Assembly: GCF_009915685.1 (NCBI RefSeq)
Contig: NZ_JAABLP010000002.1
Strand: one strand, 5' to 3'
Source: Pannonibacter tanglangensis
GTDB taxonomy: Bacteria; Pseudomonadota; Alphaproteobacteria; Rhizobiales; Stappiaceae
Length of the DNA: 64,000 nucleotides
Shown piece after piece: positions 40,496-49,165 of this stretch (position 1 is its first letter; every line of letters starts with the position of its first letter). A model generated the notes under the pieces. It saw only the letters and a program-made list of their open reading frames with translations, searched no databases and was not told the origin of the DNA. A program made the position numbers and the translations under genes.

Positions 40496-41443
40496 TCAGC
40501 GTTCTCCCTTGTTGAAGGGCTGCATCAGCGCAGCCGGCACTTCGGCGCGGCGCGACATGATGACGAGGGCGAGGATGGAGAGGATGAAAGGCAGCATCAG
40601 GAACACCTGATACGGCACGATGGCGCCGATGCCGGTCTGCTGCAGGCGCACCTGCAGCGCGTCGAAGGCGGCAAACAGGATCGCCCCCAGCACCGCCTTG
40701 CCCGGACGCCAGGCGCCGAAGACCACGAGCGCGATGCAGATCCAGCCACGCCCGTTGACCATCTCGAAGAAGAAGGACGAGAAGGCGGAGAGGGTCAGGA
40801 ACGACCCGCCCACCGCCATAAGGCCGGAGCCGACAATGACCGCGCCCATGCGCAGGCCCGTCACGGACAGGCCCTGCGCGGCGGCGGCGGCCGGGTTCTC
40901 GCCGACCGCGCGCAGCGCGAGGCCAAGCGGCGTGCGGTAGAGCACCAGCGCCACCACCAGCGCCAGGACGAAGGCGGCATAGGTCAGCGCCGTCTGGCTG
41001 AACAGCGCCTCGCCCAGCAGCGGAATGTCGGACAGGCCCGGGATCGGCAGCGGCTGGAACGGCTCGATCTTCGGCGGGCTGGTCACCTCCGGCAGCATCA
41101 GGCGGTAGGTGAAATAGCTGGTCGAGGTGGCCAGCAGCGTCACGCCAAGCCCCACCACATGCTGTGACAGGCCGAAGGGGACGGTCAGCGTCGCATGCAG
41201 CAGGCCGAAGGCCATGCCCGCCAGCATCGCCGCCATCACGCCCCACCACAGCGGCGCGCCCAAGTAGACCGCCACCCAGCCGGTGAAGGCGCCGATGACC
41301 ATGATGCCCTCGATGCCGAGGTTCAGGACGCCGGCGCGCTCGCAGATCAGCTCGCCGAGCGTGGCAAAGATCAGCGGCGAGGCGATGCGGATCGTGGCGG
41401 CCCAGAAGGAGGCCGTGAGGAGGATGTCGAAGATCTCGCTCAT
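40496..41443 (-). CDS. BMP-family ABC importer permease (second subunit)
   Basis: The 315-aa membrane protein has about eight helices. The motif LGELICERAGVLNLGIEGIMVIGAFTGWV near residue 30 marks the nucleoside (NupQ-like) permease group, and RTPLGLALRAVGENPAAAAAQGL is the cytoplasmic loop contacting the ATPase. The start overlaps the other permease by 4 nt. It pairs with that permease, the two-domain ATPase and the BMP lipoprotein-like binding protein. Confidence 0.88.
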   Translation of the reverse strand: MSEIFDILLTASFWAATIRIASPLIFATLGELICERAGVLNLGIEGIMVIGAFTGWVAVYLGAPLWWGVMAAMLAGMAFGLLHATLTVPFGLSQHVVGLGVTLLATSTSYFTYRLMLPEVTSPPKIEPFQPLPIPGLSDIPLLGEALFSQTALTYAAFVLALVVALVLYRTPLGLALRAVGENPAAAAAQGLSVTGLRMGAVIVGSGLMAVGGSFLTLSAFSSFFFEMVNGRGWICIALVVFGAWRPGKAVLGAILFAAFDALQVRLQQTGIGAIVPYQVFLMLPFILSILALVIMSRRAEVPAALMQPFNKGER

Positions 41444-42489
41444 CCGCGTTTCACCCGGTAACGTGTGAGGAGGATCGCCAGCACCATGAACAGGAGGGCG
41501 ATGGCGAGCAGCATGTCGGCGATGTAGGTCGGCACGTTCGCCGCCCGGCTCATGCTGTTGGCCCCGACGAAGATGCCGGCGACGAAGATGGCCGAGGGGA
41601 TGACGCCGAGCGGGTTCAGCAGCGCCAGCATGGCGACGATGATGCCGGTGTAGCCGAAGCCCGGCGACAGATCGAGGCTGAGATGTCCCTTGAGCCCCGC
41701 CACTTCGCTGTAGCCGGCCAGTGCCGCCAGCCCGCCGGAGAGGAGCGCGGTCTTGACGAGCACGCCATTCACCGGAATGCCGGCGAATTTCGCAGCCTTC
41801 GCGTTGAGGCCGACGGCGCGGATCTCGTAGCCGAGCGTCGTGCGCGTCTGGATCACCCAGACGGCAATGACCGACAGGATCGCCAGGGCAAAGCCCCAGT
41901 GCAGCCGGAGCCCGTCGACGATGCGCGGCAGCCTCGCCTCCTTCGCCAGCGCCGGCGACTTCGGCCAGCCCATCCCGGCCGGGTCCTTCAGCGGCCCTTC
42001 CAGCAGGTAGGAGACGAACAGCATCATGATGAAGTTGAGGAGCAGTGTCGTCACCACCTCGTCGACGCCGAGCCGTGTCTTCAGGAGCACCGGCGGCATC
42101 AGGATCGCCGCGCCGGCAAACATGGCGGCCAGTCCGGTGACCACCAGCAGCGGCAACGGCGGCAGGCCGGTGGCCCCGGTGCCGATCAGCACGGTGACAA
42201 TGGCCCCGGCATAGAGCTGGGCTTCCGCGCCGATGTTCCAGAGCCTGGCGCGAAAGGCGACGGCGACGGCAAGGCCGGTGAAGATCAGCGGCGTCGCCCG
42301 GTTCAGGGTTTCAAGCAGGGCGAACTTGCTGCCGACCGCACCGACCACGATCAGCCGCAGCGTGTCGAAGGGATCGGCCCCGGCCGTCAGCGCCAGCAGG
42401 GAGCCGCAGACCACGGTCATCGCCAGCGCCAGCACGGGCAGGCCGATGCGGCGGGCAAGGCTCGGGTTGGCAATCGGCTCAAGCCGCAT
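41440..42489 (-). CDS. BMP-family ABC importer permease (first subunit)
   Basis: The 349-aa membrane protein has about ten helices. NIGAEAQLYAGAIVTVLIG and RAVGLNAKAAKFAGIPVNGVLVKTALLSGGLAALAGYSEVAG are typical of NupP-like permeases. The start is the ATG at 42489, which overlaps the ATPase gene's end by 11 nt; the longer ORF to 42585 lies inside the ATPase gene. It forms a heterodimer with the permease at 40496-41443. Confidence 0.88.
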   Translation of the reverse strand: MRLEPIANPSLARRIGLPVLALAMTVVCGSLLALTAGADPFDTLRLIVVGAVGSKFALLETLNRATPLIFTGLAVAVAFRARLWNIGAEAQLYAGAIVTVLIGTGATGLPPLPLLVVTGLAAMFAGAAILMPPVLLKTRLGVDEVVTTLLLNFIMMLFVSYLLEGPLKDPAGMGWPKSPALAKEARLPRIVDGLRLHWGFALAILSVIAVWVIQTRTTLGYEIRAVGLNAKAAKFAGIPVNGVLVKTALLSGGLAALAGYSEVAGLKGHLSLDLSPGFGYTGIIVAMLALLNPLGVIPSAIFVAGIFVGANSMSRAANVPTYIADMLLAIALLFMVLAILLTRYRVKRG

Positions 42490-44020
42490 GGTCAAATCCT
42501 TGTCCGGCCATCCACAGGCCGAGATCGGCCGGCCCCATGCTGCCGCGGGCAAAGCCGGGCGACAGGCGGCCTTCGTAGATGACATGCACCACGTCGGAGA
42601 GTTTCAGCACCTCGTCGAGATCCTCCGAGATGAGCAGGACGGCCGCACCGGCGTCGCGGGCGGCGATCAGGCGGGAATGGATGAAGGTGATCGCGCCGAT
42701 GTCGAGGCCGCGCACCGGCTGATTGGCGAGAATGACCTTCGGCCCCGGCTCCAGCACCCGGCCGAGGATCAGCTTCTGCATGTTGCCGCCTGACAGGAGC
42801 CGGATGCGCGCGTCCGGGCCGGGGCAGCGCACGTCATAGGTCTGGATGATGTCGCGGGCAAAGCCCTCGGCCGCGCCCCAGTTCATCCAGCCCTTGCGGC
42901 TGAACGGCGCCTCGCGGTAGCGCTCGAGGATGGCGTTCTCTGTCAGGCTGAAATCGGCGATGGTGCCGGTCTTGTGCCGGTCCTCCGGAATGCGGGCGAT
43001 GCCGGCGAGGATGGCGTCATGCGCCGACCACGCGGCCACGGTCGCGCCCGCCAGCTCCAGCGTGCCGCTCTGGGGCCGGATCAGCCCGCCGATGAGGTCC
43101 GACAGGGCGGCCTGGCCGTTGCCGGAGACGCCGGCCAGGCCCGTGATCTCGCCCGCGCGGAGGGTCAGCGTCACGTCCTTCAGGCCGGGCGCGGCTTCCG
43201 CATCCGGGGTCGTGACCCGGCTCAGCAGCAGCAGCGGCGCGCCGGGCCTCGCCGTCGAGGGGCTCAGTTCCGGCACGGTGCCGCCGACCATCAGGGCCGC
43301 CAGTTCGGCGCCCGAGGTCTGGTGCGTGTCGCGTTCGGCGACCAGCTTGCCGTGCCGGAGCACCAGGCAGCGGTCGGCCACCGCCATCACCTCATGCAGC
43401 TTGTGGCTGATGAAGACGATGGAGAGCCCGCGCGCCACGGCCTTCTTCAGGGTCTCGAACAGCGCGTCCGTTTCCTGCGGCGTCAGCACGGCGGTCGGCT
43501 CGTCGAGGATCAGGATGCGCGCGTCGCGGTAGAGCGCCTTGAGGATCTCCACCCGCTGCCGCTCGCCGACCGACAGCGCGGACACCTTGGCATCCGGATG
43601 GACGGCAAGGCCGAAATCGGCGGACAGCTTCGCAATCTTGTCCCGGGCCACGGCGAGCCCAAGGCCCAGCTGCCACAAGGGCTGCGTGCCGAGCAGGATG
43701 TTCTCGGTCACGGTGAGGTGGTCGGCGAGGGTGAAGTGCTGGTGCACCATGCCGACGCCAGCCGCAAGCGCCGCACGCGGCTGGCCGGGTGGCAGCAGCT
43801 TGCCGAACACCTCCACCTGTCCCGCATCGGCCGTGTAATGGCCGAAGAGGATGTTCATCAGCGTCGTCTTGCCCGCGCCGTTCTCGCCGAGCAGCGCGAT
43901 GATCTCGCCGCGGGCAAGCGTCAGGCTGATGGCGTCATTGGCGACGAGCGGGCCAAAGCGTTTGGTGATGCCGTCGAGGCGCAGGACGATGTCCCGCGCC
44001 TCCTGGGTCGTGCCGCTCAC
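42479..44020 (-). CDS. BMP-family ABC importer ATPase (two nucleotide-binding domains)
   Basis: The 513-aa ATPase has two domains. The first has GENGAGKTT, LSVGERQRVEILKAL, ILDEPTAVLTPQE and SHKLHEVMAVADR. The second has GVSGNGQAA in place of Walker A, and LLSGGNMQKLILGRVL, then ILANQPVRGLD where Asp-Glu is replaced by Asn-Gln. Such a dead second site is common in this group. The start is a GTG at 44020 overlapping the binding-protein stop (GTGA). The longer ORF to 44884 is not real. Confidence 0.88.
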   Translation of the reverse strand: MSGTTQEARDIVLRLDGITKRFGPLVANDAISLTLARGEIIALLGENGAGKTTLMNILFGHYTADAGQVEVFGKLLPPGQPRAALAAGVGMVHQHFTLADHLTVTENILLGTQPLWQLGLGLAVARDKIAKLSADFGLAVHPDAKVSALSVGERQRVEILKALYRDARILILDEPTAVLTPQETDALFETLKKAVARGLSIVFISHKLHEVMAVADRCLVLRHGKLVAERDTHQTSGAELAALMVGGTVPELSPSTARPGAPLLLLSRVTTPDAEAAPGLKDVTLTLRAGEITGLAGVSGNGQAALSDLIGGLIRPQSGTLELAGATVAAWSAHDAILAGIARIPEDRHKTGTIADFSLTENAILERYREAPFSRKGWMNWGAAEGFARDIIQTYDVRCPGPDARIRLLSGGNMQKLILGRVLEPGPKVILANQPVRGLDIGAITFIHSRLIAARDAGAAVLLISEDLDEVLKLSDVVHVIYEGRLSPGFARGSMGPADLGLWMAGQGFDHAA

Positions 44021-45036
44021 GAGGACTTCGGCTCGGTGTCGTTGATCTCGACGGTGAAGGTGCCGGCCTTGATCGCCGCCTCCCGCGTCCTGACGAGGTC
44101 CATGGCTGCGGCCGGAACCTTGCCCTCGAAGGTGCCGAGCGGCGCCAGCGAGCAGCCGCCTTCCTTCATGAAGGAATAGACGCCGTAATTGTCGGCCTTG
44201 AAGCTGCCGGCGTTGATGTTGGCGATCGCCTTCTGCAGCGTCGGCTCGAAGTGCCACAGGGCCGAGGCCACCACCGTGTCCGGATAGTCCTTCTGCGTGT
44301 CGATGACGTTGCCGATGGCCAGCACGCCGCGTTCCTTGGCCGCATCCGACACGCCGAAGCGCTCGGCATAGAGCATGTCCGCGCCGCCATCGATCATGGC
44401 GAAGGCGGTTTCCTTGGCCTTCGGGGGGTCGAACCAGGAGCCGATGAAGCTGACCTGGAAGGTCGCGTCCTTGCGGGTTTCCTTCACGCCGGCCATGAAG
44501 GCATGCATCAGGCGGTTCACTTCCGGGATCGGGAAGCCGCCGACCATGCCGATCTTGCCGGACTTGGTCATGGCACCGGCGATGATGCCGGAGAGATAGG
44601 ACGCGTCCTGGATGTAGTTGTCGAAGACCGCGAGGTTCGGCAGGGCAGCGTCCGGCATGAAGGACGAGCCCATCAGGAAGGCGACTTCCGGATATTCGGC
44701 CGCCACTTCGCGGGCTTCCTGCTCGACGCCGAAGATCTCGCCGACGATCAGCTTCACGCCGCTTTCGGCGTACTCGCGCATGACGCGCGGATAGTCGGTG
44801 TTGGCGGTGTTTTCGGTGAAGGTGTAGTCGATCTGCCCGGCGGCCTTGGCAGCTTCCGCCGCGATGTGGATGCGGCTGACCCACTGCTGTTCCACCGGCA
44901 CGGTGTAGATGCCGGCGGCCTTGATCGGGCTCTGGCCGAAGGCCATGCGCGGCAGCAGCGCGCTGCCGGCCAAGGTTGCGCCGGCGCCCAGAAGCAGGCT
45001 GCGGCGGCTGACATCAAGACTGGATTTCTGCGTCAT
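44017..45036 (-). CDS. BMP-family periplasmic binding protein (nucleoside/nucleobase-type)
   Basis: The 339-aa protein starts MTQKSSLDVSRRSLLLGAGATLAGSALLP. This is a Tat-type signal with Arg-Arg, ending near MAFG. The mature part has the PnrA/BMP fold: AAGIYTVPVEQQWVSRIHIAAEAAKAAG, GSSFMPDAALPN, ASYLSGIIAGAMTKSGKIGMVGGFPIPEVNRLMHAFMAG. BMP-family proteins bind purine or pyrimidine nucleosides and related rings. The ATG at 45036 follows AAGGGGACAGAG. It is the first gene of the five-gene operon ending in the CodA-like enzyme. Confidence 0.88.
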   Translation of the reverse strand: MTQKSSLDVSRRSLLLGAGATLAGSALLPRMAFGQSPIKAAGIYTVPVEQQWVSRIHIAAEAAKAAGQIDYTFTENTANTDYPRVMREYAESGVKLIVGEIFGVEQEAREVAAEYPEVAFLMGSSFMPDAALPNLAVFDNYIQDASYLSGIIAGAMTKSGKIGMVGGFPIPEVNRLMHAFMAGVKETRKDATFQVSFIGSWFDPPKAKETAFAMIDGGADMLYAERFGVSDAAKERGVLAIGNVIDTQKDYPDTVVASALWHFEPTLQKAIANINAGSFKADNYGVYSFMKEGGCSLAPLGTFEGKVPAAAMDLVRTREAAIKAGTFTVEINDTEPKSS

Positions 45037-45089
45037 CTCTGTCCCCTTACTGTTGGCTCCCAAGCTTTTTGACCAGATGGTAGAACTTT

Positions 45090-45103
45090 CCCGCAAATGC
45101 GGG
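45090..45103. promoter_or_regulatory. palindrome before the BMP importer operon
   Basis: CCCGCA-AA-TGCGGG is a 6-bp inverted repeat with a 2-bp centre, 54-67 bp ahead of the binding-protein start. It is a candidate operator. Confidence 0.4.
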
Positions 45104-45360
45104 CAAGGCCATTATCCGGGCATGCCGCTTTTGGCATCATCCGTCGTTCCTCGCGCATCCGTCGCGGAGCGCGGCAAGGCGACCGTGAGGCGGACCTGGC
45201 GTGGGGGCGGGGAGGGGCCATCGGGCGTCGGGCGGGTTCTTGCGGCGGAACCACCGCCGCGCCTCTGTCTCATGAAAGCCCGGCTAAGCCCATACCCCAA
45301 TTCGGTTTTTGACAGGTTTTGCAGCGGCTGCGCAAAATCACGCAGGCCCCATTTTCCCTC

Positions 45361-45381
45361 TTGAAGCTCTAGTGACTAGAG
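45361..45381 (+). promoter_or_regulatory. MerR-type (ZntR/CadR-like) operator-promoter of the metal ATPase
   Basis: TTGAAG (45361-45366) is followed by the exact dyad CTCTAGT-G-ACTAGAG (45367-45381), with a TGTTAC-like -10 region after it. This closely follows the PbrR/CadR/ZntR pattern, where the regulator twists an over-long spacer. No MerR-family gene is in this window, so the regulator is elsewhere. Confidence 0.65.
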
Positions 45382-45432
45382 ATGTTACGCCATCGTCAGG
45401 ACGCATGATCGCCGCTGGGCGAGGAGACTGAC

Positions 45433-47766
45433 ATGACGAAGGCAACTGATCCGGTCCTGTGCGAATGGACCGTCACCGGCATGGACTGCGGGTCCTGCGC
45501 CGGCAAGGTGAAGGGGGCGGTCGAGCGGCTGCCCGGGGTGAGCGGGGTGGACGTCACGCTGATCACCGAACGGCTGCGGCTGACCCTGGACGCCACCGTG
45601 ACCCCGCGCGAGCGGGTCGAGGCTGCGGTGACGGCCCTGGGCTACGGCATCACGGCGCGCCCCGCGGCCGCCTCGACGCCGGCACCTGCGGCCCTGGCGG
45701 AGCCCTGCGGCTGCGGCCATGGCGCGCACCGGCAGGACGACCATCCGCAGGATCACGGGCACGACCATGGGCATCACCATGCGCACGACCACGGTTCCGG
45801 CCACACGCATGACCAGGGGGCCGGACCGGACGGGACTGGGGCCGGAGCAGGGGCCGTGGCGGGGACCGCGCCTGTCGTCACAGACGCACGCCGCCGCTGG
45901 TACCGCACAGCAAAGGGCAAGCTCGTGGTCCTGACCGGCGCATTGCTCGGCCTGGCCTGGGGCGCGCATCTGGTGCTGTCGCCCGGTCTGGCTGCCTGGG
46001 GCTTCGTTGCCGCCTGCATCATCGGCGTGCTGCCGGTTGCCCGGAGAGCCTTTGCCGCGCTTTCGGCCGGCATGCCCTTCACCATCGAGATGCTGATGAC
46101 CATCGCCGCAGCCGGTGCGCTGCTGATCGGCGCGGCGGAAGAGGCGGCGCTCGTGGTCTTCCTCTTTGCTGTCGGCGAGGTGCTGGAAGGCGTTGCCGCC
46201 GACCGGGCCCGCGAGGGCATCCGGGCGCTGGCGCGTCTCGTCCCGAAAACCGCCCTGCTGGAAACGCCCACGGGCACCCGCGAGGTGGCAGCCGACAGCC
46301 TTGCGCCCGGCCAGATCGTGCTGGTCCGCCCCGGCGACCGCGTTCCCGCCGATGGCGTCATCCGCTCCGGCGTCTCCGGTGTCGATGAAAGTCCGGTGAC
46401 CGGCGAGAGCGTGCCGCGCACGAAGGGCGCGGGCGACGAGGTCTTTGCCGGCTCGATCAACACCGAGGCCCTGCTCAAGGTCGAGGTCACCCGCGCGGCC
46501 GCCGACAACACCATCGCCCGCATCATCAAGCTGGTCGAGGAGGCGGAAAGCGCCCGCGCGCCGACCGAACGTTTCATCGACCGCTTCAGCCGCTACTACA
46601 TGCCCTTCATCGTCGGCCTTGCCGCGCTGGTCGCCATCGTGCCGCCGCTCGGCTATGGCGCGGACTGGGACACCTGGATCTACCGCGCCCTGTCGCTGCT
46701 CCTCATCGGCTGCCCCTGTGCGCTGGTCATTTCCGTGCCTGCCTCCATCGCCTCGGCCCTGTCGGCCGGCGCCAGGCGCGGGTTGTTGATGAAGGGGGGA
46801 GCGGTGATCGAGGCGCTCGCCCGCGTGCGCACCGTCACCTTCGACAAGACAGGCACCCTGACGGAAGGCCGGCCGCAGGTGGTCGATCTTGTGCCCGTGG
46901 CCGGTGCCGATGATGCCGCGCTGCTGCAGGCGGCCGCAGCCGTGGAGGCCGGGTCATCCCATCCGCTGGCAAGGGCCATCGTCGCCCGGGCCCAAGCCCT
47001 GTCCCTCGCCATTCCGGCCGCCGAAGGTGGCCGCGCCATGGCCGGCAAGGGTGTCGAGGCGACCGTTGAAGGCCGATTGGTCCAGGTGGTTTCGCCCCGT
47101 CATGCGGCGGAGCTGAAGGTCCTGTCCGGTCCGGCCGAGGCGGCGGCAACCCGGCTCGAGGGCGACGGCAAGACGGTCGTCTGTGTCCTGCGGGATGGTC
47201 AGCTTCTTGGCCTCGTCGCGCTGCGCGACGAACCGCGCGAGGATGCGCGCAGCGGCATCCGCCAGCTGGACGGGCTCGGTGTCGCGGCCGTCATGCTCAC
47301 CGGCGACAACGCCCGCACGGCCGCTGCCATCGCAGGTGGTCTCGGGCTCGCGGTCCGGGCCGAGCTGATGCCGGAAGACAAGGTGCGCGCGATCCGGGAG
47401 CTGGCCTCTGACGGCGGCGTGATGATGGTCGGTGATGGTATCAACGATGCGCCCGCGCTGGCGCAGGCATCGGTCGGCGTTGCCATGGGCTCGGGCACCG
47501 ATGTGGCACTGGAAACCGCCGACGCCGCCATCCTGCGGGACCGGGTCGGCGATGTGGCCGGCCTCCTGCGCCTTGCGCGCAAGGCCATGGGCAACATCCA
47601 CCAGAACATCGCCATCGCGCTTGGACTGAAGGCGGTGTTCCTGGTGACGAGCGTGCTCGGGGCGACGGGGCTGTGGCTGGCGATCCTCGCCGACACCGGC
47701 GCCACCGTCCTCGTCACGCTCAATGCGCTGCGCCTTTTGGCCTATGACCCGGGCAAGGAGGGGTGA
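45433..47766 (+). CDS. zntA: heavy-metal-exporting P1B-type ATPase (Zn/Cd/Pb)
   Basis: The 777-aa pump has one N-terminal HMA domain with Cys19-x-x-Cys22 (GMDCGSCAGK), and a His-rich linker (about residues 95-125). P-type motifs are the transmembrane Cys427-Pro-Cys429 (IGCPCALVISVP), the phosphorylated Asp471 (FDKTGTLTEG), a soft-metal HP motif (SHPLARAIV), and GDGINDAPALAQASVGVAMGSGTDVAL. The HMA plus His linker and a later Asp (in the final helices: ILADTGATVLVTLNALRLL) fit the Zn2+/Cd2+/Pb2+ group. It stands alone, controlled by a MerR-type site. Confidence 0.9.
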   Translation: MTKATDPVLCEWTVTGMDCGSCAGKVKGAVERLPGVSGVDVTLITERLRLTLDATVTPRERVEAAVTALGYGITARPAAASTPAPAALAEPCGCGHGAHRQDDHPQDHGHDHGHHHAHDHGSGHTHDQGAGPDGTGAGAGAVAGTAPVVTDARRRWYRTAKGKLVVLTGALLGLAWGAHLVLSPGLAAWGFVAACIIGVLPVARRAFAALSAGMPFTIEMLMTIAAAGALLIGAAEEAALVVFLFAVGEVLEGVAADRAREGIRALARLVPKTALLETPTGTREVAADSLAPGQIVLVRPGDRVPADGVIRSGVSGVDESPVTGESVPRTKGAGDEVFAGSINTEALLKVEVTRAAADNTIARIIKLVEEAESARAPTERFIDRFSRYYMPFIVGLAALVAIVPPLGYGADWDTWIYRALSLLLIGCPCALVISVPASIASALSAGARRGLLMKGGAVIEALARVRTVTFDKTGTLTEGRPQVVDLVPVAGADDAALLQAAAAVEAGSSHPLARAIVARAQALSLAIPAAEGGRAMAGKGVEATVEGRLVQVVSPRHAAELKVLSGPAEAAATRLEGDGKTVVCVLRDGQLLGLVALRDEPREDARSGIRQLDGLGVAAVMLTGDNARTAAAIAGGLGLAVRAELMPEDKVRAIRELASDGGVMMVGDGINDAPALAQASVGVAMGSGTDVALETADAAILRDRVGDVAGLLRLARKAMGNIHQNIAIALGLKAVFLVTSVLGATGLWLAILADTGATVLVTLNALRLLAYDPGKEG

Positions 47767-47801
47767 TCGCGTGGGGCCGTCGTGCCGGCCTCAGCCCACC
47801 C

Positions 47802-48761
47802 TCAACCCCACTGCGGCCTGGCCGGCAGCCAGAACACCTCGGAATCCGAGTCTTCCGTCGCCAGCCACAGGAACGGCAGCTCCGGGAAATCCGCATCGAG
47901 GATCTCGTGGTCCTCGCCGATCTCGCAGAGGATGCCGCCGCCCTCGTTCATGTGGTCGCGGTAGCGGGCCAGGATCTCGCGCACCAGATCCAGCCCGTCT
48001 TGGCCGCCATGCAGCGCCAGTTCCGGCTCATGGCGGAATTCGTCCGGCAGCACGTCCATCACGTCCGGATGGACATAGGGCGGGTTGGTGATGATCAGGT
48101 CGTAGGTGCGGCCCTTCACCGGCTCGAACAGGTTGCCCTGCAACAGCTCGATCCGGTCTTCCAGCCCGTGCTCGGCCACATTCTCCGCCGCAAGGCTCAA
48201 GGCTTCCGGCGACAGGTCGACCGCATCCACCCTGGCATTGGGGAAGGCATAGGCGGCGAAGATCGCCAGCGAGCCGCCGCCGGTGCACAGGTCCAGAACG
48301 GACGTGACCTCTTCGGGATCGCCGATCAGGCTGACCGCCGGGTCGGAGCCGTCAAAGAAGGGCGAACGCAGCAGTTCGGCGATGTAGGAGCGCGGCACCA
48401 GCGCCCGCGCATCCGACCTGAACGGCACGCCGAGCAGGTAGCTGCGGCCGGTGATGTAGGCTGCCGGCAACCGCTTCTCGATGCGCAGCGCCAGCCGCTC
48501 GCCGAGCAACGCCTTCTCATGCGCGCTGAGCCGGGCGTCGGCCCAGGTGTTGAAGTCGTCGATGGGCAGGCGCAGCGTCTCCAGGATGATGAACACCGCC
48601 TCGTCCAGGGCGGTCGACGAGCCATGGCCGAAATAGAGGTCGGCGCTCTCGAAGGCGCTGACGGCCAGCCGCAGCACGTCCTTGAGGGTCTCCATCTCCG
48701 CCACGTCGCGGCGCAGGTCGATGGCAAGGCCAGGGATCGGTGTGGGGGCGGCGGTCGGCAT
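47802..48761 (-). CDS. prmB: ribosomal protein L3 N5-glutamine methyltransferase
   Basis: The 319-aa SAM-dependent enzyme has VLDLCTGGGSLAIFAAYAFP (motif I) and the NPPY tetrapeptide (IITNPPYVHPDVM) that marks HemK/PrmB glutamine methyltransferases. LYFGHGSSTALDEAVFIILETLRLP in the N-terminus favours PrmB over PrmC. It methylates a Gln in ribosomal protein L3. The ATG at 48761 is preferred since AAAGG is about 9 nt before it and touches the ATG at 48770. Confidence 0.9.
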   Translation of the reverse strand: MPTAAPTPIPGLAIDLRRDVAEMETLKDVLRLAVSAFESADLYFGHGSSTALDEAVFIILETLRLPIDDFNTWADARLSAHEKALLGERLALRIEKRLPAAYITGRSYLLGVPFRSDARALVPRSYIAELLRSPFFDGSDPAVSLIGDPEEVTSVLDLCTGGGSLAIFAAYAFPNARVDAVDLSPEALSLAAENVAEHGLEDRIELLQGNLFEPVKGRTYDLIITNPPYVHPDVMDVLPDEFRHEPELALHGGQDGLDLVREILARYRDHMNEGGGILCEIGEDHEILDADFPELPFLWLATEDSDSEVFWLPARPQWG

Positions 48762-49165
48762 TTCGGTCATCCTTTCAGTGCCCGGATGCGCCTTGAGACA
48801 GCCACCCGGACCCGGCGCGAGTTGTTGTGCAAGTCGCGGGAGAATGCAAGGGCGAGGGCAGATCTGGCGCATCAGTGCCACAGCCCGGCGGCTCGCCGCA
48901 GCGCCTTCTCCCCGGATGAAGCCGCTCGACTGTTCCAGGTTGCAGCCCTTCCCGGCGTCATCCCGGCCCAGCGAAGCGCCGAGCCGGGACCGGAGAGTCG
49001 ATGTCTCAAAAAAAGTCCGCGTTCTCGACGCGGCCGGGCCGTGGCTCACCGGTCCCGGGTCTTCGCTGCGCTGCACCCGGGATGACGGACAATGCAGGAT
49101 CCCGCTTCCCGGACCCCCGATCGGCGGGCCTCATCCGCACACAGCAGTCTGAGCGTCTCACGCCC
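48762..49165. other. intergenic region with repeat element C
   Basis: This 404-bp gap between prmB and the phosphoesterase gene holds repeat element C and no gene that I can support. Confidence 0.5.
48956..49087. repeat. intergenic palindromic repeat element C
   Basis: The ends CGTCATCCCGG (48956-48966) and CCGGGATGACG (49077-49087) are an exact 11-bp inverted repeat. The internal CAGCGAAGCGCCGAGCCGGG is identical to element B. The element can fold into a long hairpin with an internal AAAAAAA tract. Confidence 0.75.

Larger units (their letters stand above)
45037..45432. other. intergenic region between BMP operon and metal ATPase gene
   Basis: This 396-bp divergent gap has two candidate operators (45090-45103 and 45361-45381). 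The very GC-rich middle part holds no gene I would accept; several overlapping short frames lack ribosome-binding sites. Confidence 0.5.

Noticed and set aside
42479..44884. Apparent 801-aa ATPase with long N-terminal extension
   Set aside because: The extension is the BMP binding-protein gene out of frame; GTG at 44020 overlapping the upstream stop is the start.
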